64,000 nucleotides of DNA from NCBI GenBank assembly GCA_902799685.1, contig CADCBO010000001.1:101234-165233 (forward strand). Direction: 5' to 3'. Shown one piece after another: positions 59,995-64,000 of the stretch (position 1 is the first letter of the stretch; every line of letters starts with the position of its first letter). Below the pieces are notes generated by a model that saw only the letters and a list, made by a program, of their open reading frames with translations, did not search any database and was not told where the DNA came from. Made by a program: the position numbers and the translations under genes. This DNA is from an uncultured Bacteroidales bacterium. GTDB lineage: Bacteria > Bacteroidota > Bacteroidia > Bacteroidales > Bacteroidaceae.

Positions 59995-60723
59995 ATGAAA
60001 GCAAAGCTGTATTTATTGTTACTGTTGGCATCGGTAGGTATTCAATCATGCTCTGAACAAAAAAATGACGAGGCCAATCTGTTTGAACGCATAGGCGGCA
60101 AAGTAGTTGCCAAGGCTGAATACGCAACCAGGCATGACCCCGATGTTGAACGCTGGATTGATTCTCTGGGACTAAAGGTTACAGATTATCGTGCATTCCC
60201 TGTAAGCTCTGCCAACAATAAATACAAATGCACTGTCAGAATTGAAGGCCTGCAGTCAAATGTAAAGGATGACAGCTTTGAACAAGTCTCTATAGTTGAT
60301 GCAAACGGCACAACAATCTACAGACAATATGATGAGATGTTCGGCAAGATGTGGCTTCTGATGTGCGATTTTAGCACAGTCCCTCAATATGACACCTATT
60401 TTGAAAAGGTTGATCTGGATGATGACAGCTACGCATTGTTCTTCAGCAAATGGTTTTATTCATGTTGCCCTCAGGATCCCGGAGATATGCTAATCATAGT
60501 GGTAAACAGGAACGTGGCCACAATGGTTTATGAGGGCCCTGCCTATGCGATATCGCCCACAGATTTTCACTCAAAGGATTTCTCAATTGAGTTTGTCAAG
60601 GATGCAAGGGGATTATATAATGATGATGACGGTTTTGTTTTCACCCCTGAAAGACTTGCCTGGCACACCAAATACAAAATTTTCAAGGATGGCAACATTC
60701 TGAAAATCCAAAGCTGGGAATAA
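59995..60723 (+). CDS. Hypothetical lipoprotein
   Basis: 242 residues from MKAKLYLLLLLASVGIQSC (lipobox GIQSC). The mature protein is acidic with 'KYKCTVRIEGLQSNVKDDSFEQ', 'FEKVDLDDDSYALFFSKWFYSCCPQDPGDMLIIVVNRN' and a C-terminal 'KYKIFKDGNILKIQSWE'. No domain recognised; it has the look of a small envelope beta-sandwich protein. Transcribed divergently from the hypothetical gene at 59237-59914. Confidence 0.7.
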   Translation: MKAKLYLLLLLASVGIQSCSEQKNDEANLFERIGGKVVAKAEYATRHDPDVERWIDSLGLKVTDYRAFPVSSANNKYKCTVRIEGLQSNVKDDSFEQVSIVDANGTTIYRQYDEMFGKMWLLMCDFSTVPQYDTYFEKVDLDDDSYALFFSKWFYSCCPQDPGDMLIIVVNRNVATMVYEGPAYAISPTDFHSKDFSIEFVKDARGLYNDDDGFVFTPERLAWHTKYKIFKDGNILKIQSWE

Positions 60724-61031
60724 ATGATTACGTAATTCATCTGAAAGCGTACGATTTTGGTACGATTCAGGTCTGTGGCGGGCGCGAAAGCGTCCGCCGC
60801 TGGTTTGTAGAGGGTTGATGCAGCCTCTGTAAGCGTCCGTAGCACGTCCGTAGAGGGTTTACAGAGCATCTGTACGCCCGGAATGAAGCCTGACAGACGG
60901 AACGGAAGTGGGCACTGGCATCGGAGTGAAGCCGTGGGCACAGACCCGCAACGAGACGGCCGGGGAAAACCTGCAGAATGATGTGGTCCTGATGATGCGC
61001 CCGCGAGGGAGATTGCAGGCTTTTATGAGAT
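60724..61031 (+). other. 308-bp region without a recognised gene
   Basis: GC-rich with short imperfect repeats (GTCCGTAG at 60836-60843 and 60847-60858 region, GTAGAGGGTT twice at 60807 and 60850). On the minus strand it reads as runs of 'CTACGGACG'-like units. No start-to-stop frame with credible codons was seen; likely decayed repeat DNA. Confidence 0.3.
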
Positions 61032-61247
61032 TTACTCTTGATCCTGTTGAGACTTATTATTATCCTTCTTTCTTTTGATGTACCAGGTAGGAATGATAAC
61101 AATTATGAAAGCCATGATAAAGACGCTAATGAGTCTTGTATAAAAGTGATCTGAGGGAATTATTGCTGCCACAACGACACCTACGATGATGCCTATTATG
61201 AATGCTATAGTCACCCATCTGGATTTTGAGGATTTCTTTGGTTCCAT
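61032..61247 (-). CDS. Small membrane protein
   Basis: 71 residues (MEPKKSSKSRWVTIAFIIGIIVG) with two predicted membrane helices (~11-31, 37-55) and a strongly charged C-terminal tail (KRKKDNNKSQQDQE). No family recognised. It lies 31 bases after the next membrane protein gene upstream and is probably co-transcribed with it. Confidence 0.6.
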   Translation of the reverse strand: MEPKKSSKSRWVTIAFIIGIIVGVVVAAIIPSDHFYTRLISVFIMAFIIVIIPTWYIKRKKDNNKSQQDQE

Positions 61248-61278
61248 TTTGATATGTAACGGTTGTGTTGGTTTATGT

Positions 61279-61488
61279 TTAGGACTTGTCTGAGTCTTGC
61301 TTAAGCAATCTTTTCCTGAATAAGGTAAGTATAATGAGGATTATAGAGGCGACGCCATAGATTGTCCAACATATGCTTTCTAACTTACTACTCCCGGAAC
61401 CGACAACACAGTATCCTTTTATTGCAAGACAAATTAGCATGACTGTGATAGTTATGCTTATAAAGAGTTGGTAGGTTTTGTTGTTCAT
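61279..61488 (-). CDS. Small membrane protein
   Basis: 69 residues (MNNKTYQLFISITITVMLICLA) with two predicted membrane helices and a basic C-terminus. First gene after the conserved 80-bp element that also precedes the gene at 52612-53025, though the proteins are not alike. Unknown function. Confidence 0.6.
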   Translation of the reverse strand: MNNKTYQLFISITITVMLICLAIKGYCVVGSGSSKLESICWTIYGVASIILIILTLFRKRLLKQDSDKS

Positions 61489-61568
61489 AACGGTTAGAAA
61501 AGGATTGTTTTCTGCAAATTAAGGGATTGTCCCTGGTATTTGCAATAGTAGCGAGAAAGATTATGCGT
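61489..61568 (-). promoter_or_regulatory. Conserved upstream element, copy B
   Basis: Matches 53026-53105 over about 80 bp. The hairpin core reads AGGGATTGTCCCT within the same GCAAAT/ATTTGC arms, so paired positions changed together compared with copy A. Confidence 0.5.
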
Positions 61569-61765
61569 ACCGGATGGCGGGATGCGGAGGCCGATGGTTC
61601 AGGGTCGCTGGCTGCTACCTCTATAGGGCGGGGCCGTAAGTATTTCTCTGCTGCCATTTGCAGACTGCCTGATGGTACGCACCTACCAGCCCGCGGGACG
61701 GGGATATCGGATGCGGAAGCATCGGACTATATGGACATCGGGAGCATCGGATCCCTATTTGGAGC
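61569..61765. other. Region without a recognised gene
   Basis: Contains several CATCGG repeats (61720-61755). Nothing else recognisable between the conserved element and the REP hairpin. Confidence 0.3.
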
Positions 61766-61790
61766 AAAAGGGGTCTGTCCCCTTTTGTAC
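61766..61790. repeat. REP-like hairpin at the vanX stop
   Basis: AAAAGGGGTCTGTCCCCTTTT followed by GTAC. The last base coincides with the first base of the minus-strand stop codon (61790-61792). Confidence 0.85.
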
Positions 61791-62482
61791 TATTTTACCG
61801 GGAAGGTAAAGTAGGTATCAGGATAAGGTTCATCCTTGAGGGTGAAATGCCACCACTCTGAATCCAGCGGCTTGAATCCGTGACGCAGCATGGCATCACG
61901 CAGTATCATGCGGTTGGCGAACTGCACATCGGTAATACCGCGGTAATCAGGATGGCTCTCTGTTCCGAACCAGTCAAATGTGCCGCCCATGTCCACCTCT
62001 TTCTCGGTTGTCATGTCAAAAAGGGTGAGATCAACTGTTGATCCGCGTGTATGCCCCGACTTGGCCATTATGTAGTCAAGTTCAAACAGGCGGCTTTTAT
62101 CTACATCGGGATAGAAGTAGCGGCGCATGGTGGTGTCGGCCACATCGGCCGCCCATCGGACAAAATGGTCTACTGCACACTGCGGGCGGTAGGCATCATA
62201 TATCTTGAGCCGATAACCGAGGCCGATGACATCGTCACTGACCGCCTTGAGGCTGTCGGCAGCCCTGCGTGTAAGCAAAGCGTTTGGAGCCAGATAACCG
62301 TCTATGCGGGTGCCAACAAAGTTGTAGGTGCCGTAATAGCGTATTTCCAGGATAACATCAGGAACCACATCTGTAATGGCAACAAAGTCACTTGAGTCCT
62401 GCTCCTTAACTGTGTCGGCCGACTGTTCGCAGGCAGAAAGAGTTAAGCAGACTGCCATAAAGAGTGCTAAGTACTTTCTCAT
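61790..62482 (-). CDS. D-alanyl-D-alanine dipeptidase, VanX/DdpX type
   Basis: 230 residues from MRKYLALFMAVCLTLSAC (lipobox LSAC). M15D-type zinc dipeptidase motifs: 'VVPDVILEIRYYGTYNFVG' (~40), 'KIYDAYRPQCAVDHFVRW' (~105), 'MAKSGHTRGSTVDLTL' (SxHxxGxxxD, ~155) and 'LDSEWWHF' (ExxWH, ~213). It cleaves D-Ala-D-Ala. Without VanA/H partners nearby, a peptidoglycan-salvage role is more likely than vancomycin resistance. The longer open frame upstream begins inside a REP hairpin. REP copies lie on both sides of the gene. Confidence 0.88.
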   Translation of the reverse strand: MRKYLALFMAVCLTLSACEQSADTVKEQDSSDFVAITDVVPDVILEIRYYGTYNFVGTRIDGYLAPNALLTRRAADSLKAVSDDVIGLGYRLKIYDAYRPQCAVDHFVRWAADVADTTMRRYFYPDVDKSRLFELDYIMAKSGHTRGSTVDLTLFDMTTEKEVDMGGTFDWFGTESHPDYRGITDVQFANRMILRDAMLRHGFKPLDSEWWHFTLKDEPYPDTYFTFPVK

Positions 62483-62524
62483 ATTCTTATTAGTCCTTTT
62501 ATGATTCCAAATATACAAAAAATA

Positions 62525-62593
62525 GTACAAAAGGGGTCTGTCCCCTTTTGTATGATCTGAAGAATCTGTGCCATTGGGGTCAGACCCCAATGG
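62525..62593. repeat. Two REP-like hairpins upstream of the dipeptidase
   Basis: GTACAAAAGGGGTCTGTCCCC then TTTTGTA at 62525-62552, and a perfect 23-bp palindrome CCATTGGGGTC-A-GACCCCAATGG at 62571-62593. Confidence 0.85.
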
Positions 62594-62829
62594 TATCTGC
62601 TACCCTGTTCTTTCTTTATGTGCATTAGGTTCCTCAGTGAGGTACGGCCATTTATCAGAACGCCCTGCAATCATCAGCTTACGGGAAAGGTGATAAGTAC
62701 TTAATATAGTTGTTAATGAACTATCTGATATATGTTAAGCCTTGTTATATCAGTCACGCTATTTGACAATTTTGAATAAGATACACTCTGTTTAACGCAG
62801 ATGATAATGTGACAGATTAGGTACATTCC

Positions 62830-62837
62830 TATTTTTG
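62830..62837 (+). promoter_or_regulatory. -7 promoter element for the barrel protein at 62880
   Basis: TATTTTTG, an exact TAnnTTTG match, 42 bases before the ATG. The rest of 62594-62829 shows nothing recognisable. Confidence 0.5.
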
Positions 62838-62879
62838 TTCAACAAAAAGACCATCACCAACTTTAAAACTGCTTTTTAT

Positions 62880-63587
62880 ATGAGAAAAACCTTGTTACTA
62901 ATTGCATTAATGACGGCATATTCCTTTGTTAATGCCCAGACTGTAGATGCTGTCTCAAAAGGAGGAACTGAATGTGAAATAGTCCTTGAACCAGGTTCTA
63001 GCCATAAGGGAGATTATCGTTACTATCAGCCTTTTGAGTTCTCTGTAAATTTAGGTTATACCTCAGCAGGTATCCTTTATCCTGATACCCATGTTTCAAC
63101 TGGCAATGGCATAGGTTGGAATGCAGGTTTCAGAGCCCAATTCAACAAAAACGCCTGGGGGCTCAGAACCGGTCTTTCATATGAACTGAACAAATCATTC
63201 GTAATTGATCAGATTAACCCTTTTGGGTCAGATTTCTCATTCCGCCAATCTGTTGTTAACATACCTGTGACATTTATGTATCACGGTAACCGCCAAGAGG
63301 CTTTCGGCTTTTACTGTGGCGCAGGTTTCAACATGCGTTATTCATTTGATTCATCATTGCAGACTCTAGACTATAAGACCAACAACTTGCAGTGGTACGG
63401 ACATGGTGTATTTGGTTTCAGATTAGCCAATATCTATATTGAGGATGAAATCAGCACCCAGATTAACAGCTTGTTCAAAACGGGTACAGGTGTTCCAAAA
63501 GCCAACCTTACGACCGTATCTTTGAAAATTGGTTGGATACTCCCACTTGATTTTGGAAAAAAACGACACAAGAAGTTAAGACTATAA
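62880..63587 (+). CDS. Outer-membrane beta-barrel protein (porin/OmpW-like)
   Basis: 235 residues from MRKTLLLIALMTAYSFVNAQ (signal peptide). Strand pattern of a small eight-stranded barrel: 'FSVNLGYTSAGILYP', 'GWNAGFRAQFNKNAWGLRTGLSYEL', 'VNIPVTFMYHGNRQEAFGFYCGAGFNMRYSF' and 'FGFRLANIYIEDEISTQIN'. Matches the Bacteroidetes porin-family/PorT-like barrels without a specific subgroup. The start at 62880 is preferred over an in-frame ATG at 62835 that lies within the promoter. Confidence 0.78.
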   Translation: MRKTLLLIALMTAYSFVNAQTVDAVSKGGTECEIVLEPGSSHKGDYRYYQPFEFSVNLGYTSAGILYPDTHVSTGNGIGWNAGFRAQFNKNAWGLRTGLSYELNKSFVIDQINPFGSDFSFRQSVVNIPVTFMYHGNRQEAFGFYCGAGFNMRYSFDSSLQTLDYKTNNLQWYGHGVFGFRLANIYIEDEISTQINSLFKTGTGVPKANLTTVSLKIGWILPLDFGKKRHKKLRL

Positions 63588-63592
63588 AAAAG

Positions 63593-63630
63593 AGATGGGC
63601 AGAATGCTATTCACTGCCCATCTTTTTTTA
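63593..63630 (+). terminator. Terminator after the barrel gene
   Basis: Perfect 10-bp stem AGATGGGCAG (63593-63602) / CTGCCCATCT (63614-63623) with an 11-base loop and a TTTTTT tail. Confidence 0.85.
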
Positions 63631-63634
63631 TGTC

Positions 63635-63737
63635 AGAACTGTTCCTGAGTGCGGTCTGCATCGATGCGGTTGACTTCGGCTTCGGCGTGGCGGATGTCAT
63701 GGCGGAGGAAGGCATCGGCGGTCTTTTCTGTAATTAT
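63635..63737 (-). pseudogene. Possible short gene remnant
   Basis: Minus-strand codons 'TEKTADAFLRHDIRHAEAEVNRIDADRTQEQF' end at a TGA, with no ATG or GTG of suitable context upstream. A TATATTTG (-7-like) lies about 20 bases upstream on the same strand (63745-63752). Probably the 3' end of a deleted gene. Confidence 0.3.
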
Positions 63738-63867
63738 ACCACAAATATAAGCAATCTTTTTATACTATAAAAATGGCCTTAGAGTATGGTTTGAGGGTAT
63801 TTTTGAGTAAGGGTGGTTGCGAAATGGGGCACGAATGGGGCACGCAAAATTATCTCTTAAAAATGAA

Positions 63868-63895
63868 AATCGCTTCAGGTGATATTCTGAAGCGG
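63868..63895 (-). terminator. Terminator of tRNA-Lys
   Basis: CGCTTCAG (63871-63878) / CTGAAGCG (63888-63895) stem; on the minus strand it is followed by ATTTTCATTTTT. Confidence 0.7.
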
Positions 63896-63903
63896 TTTCC
63901 CGG

Positions 63904-63976
63904 TGATCCGCTCGGGGTTCGAACCCGAGACCCCATCCTTAAAAGGGATGTGCTCTACCTGCTGAGCTAGCGGATC
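63904..63976 (-). tRNA. tRNA-Lys (anticodon TTT)
   Basis: Minus strand: acceptor GATCCGC/GCGGATC (7 of 7 pairs), D stem GCTC/GAGC, anticodon stem CATCC/GGATG with loop CTTTTAA, T arm CGGGGTTCGAACCCG-type with perfect pairing, discriminator A. CCA is not encoded. The 5' end is at 63976. Confidence 0.95.
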
Positions 63977-64000
63977 TACCTCTAATTGCTGTTAAGCGGG

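Noticed and set aside
61790-62482. Vancomycin resistance cluster
   Set aside because: Only a VanX-like dipeptidase is present; no VanA/VanB ligase, VanH dehydrogenase or VanRS system in the window.

Overview
The window looks like a chromosomal segment of a Bacteroidales bacterium (Bacteroidaceae/Prevotellaceae-like). The reasons are the housekeeping gene set (purH-mreBCD-mrdA-rodA, ricT-holB, topA-aroK), fused SpmA/SpmB, class I fumarase, GPH-type transporter, FISUMP and InlB-type repeat proteins, and many promoters of the Bacteroidetes form TAnnTTTG (often TATCTTTG or TATCTTCG) with -33 TTTG. The species cannot be named from sequence alone.

Layout. 1-7.5 kb: end of an alpha-2-macroglobulin gene, a GNAT gene, SpmAB, ybeY, a large TPR protein and an outer-membrane barrel. 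7.6-13.1 kb: topA, aroK, argB, then a CPBP protease and ribF on the minus strand. 13.2-18.4 kb: tRNA-Met whose 3' end is the attachment site of a 5.08-kb integrated element bounded by 24-bp direct repeats. The element carries two tyrosine recombinases, a NUMOD3-like small protein, a secreted protein of unknown function, an XRE regulator and about 0.8 kb of non-coding structured DNA. 18.6-29.5 kb: tandem PAP2 protein, acetyltransferase-like protein, parE, coaD, S41 protease, GPH transporter, and a membrane 4Fe-4S protein with a DUF362 protein. 29.6-43 kb: purH and the rod-shape operon, then (minus) ricT, holB, fumarase, hflX and rsmI. 43-52 kb: a membrane protein and a CxxCH beta-propeller lipoprotein, then a CE1-type esterase, a second alpha/beta hydrolase and a GH95-like enzyme. 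52-64 kb: accessory region with small lipoproteins and membrane proteins, a TlpA reductase divergent from a Fic protein, a GH5 mannanase-like enzyme, gene fragments (HicB, B-repeat, FISUMP), a VanX-like dipeptidase, a porin-like protein and tRNA-Lys.

Three dispersed non-coding families stand out. (i) AATTGARA tandem repeats around a hairpin abut or supply stop codons at three loci. (ii) REP-like hairpins with GGGGTCWGACCCC or GGGGACNGTCCCC cores occur mostly from 36 to 62.6 kb, often touching stop codons, with no REP transposase in the window. (iii) An 80-bp element lies upstream of two unrelated small membrane-protein loci. The strongest candidates for new biology are the tRNA-Met element, whose full-length integrase lacks two canonical catalytic residues and is paired with a FimB-sized recombinase, and the self-operator architecture of the Fic gene.
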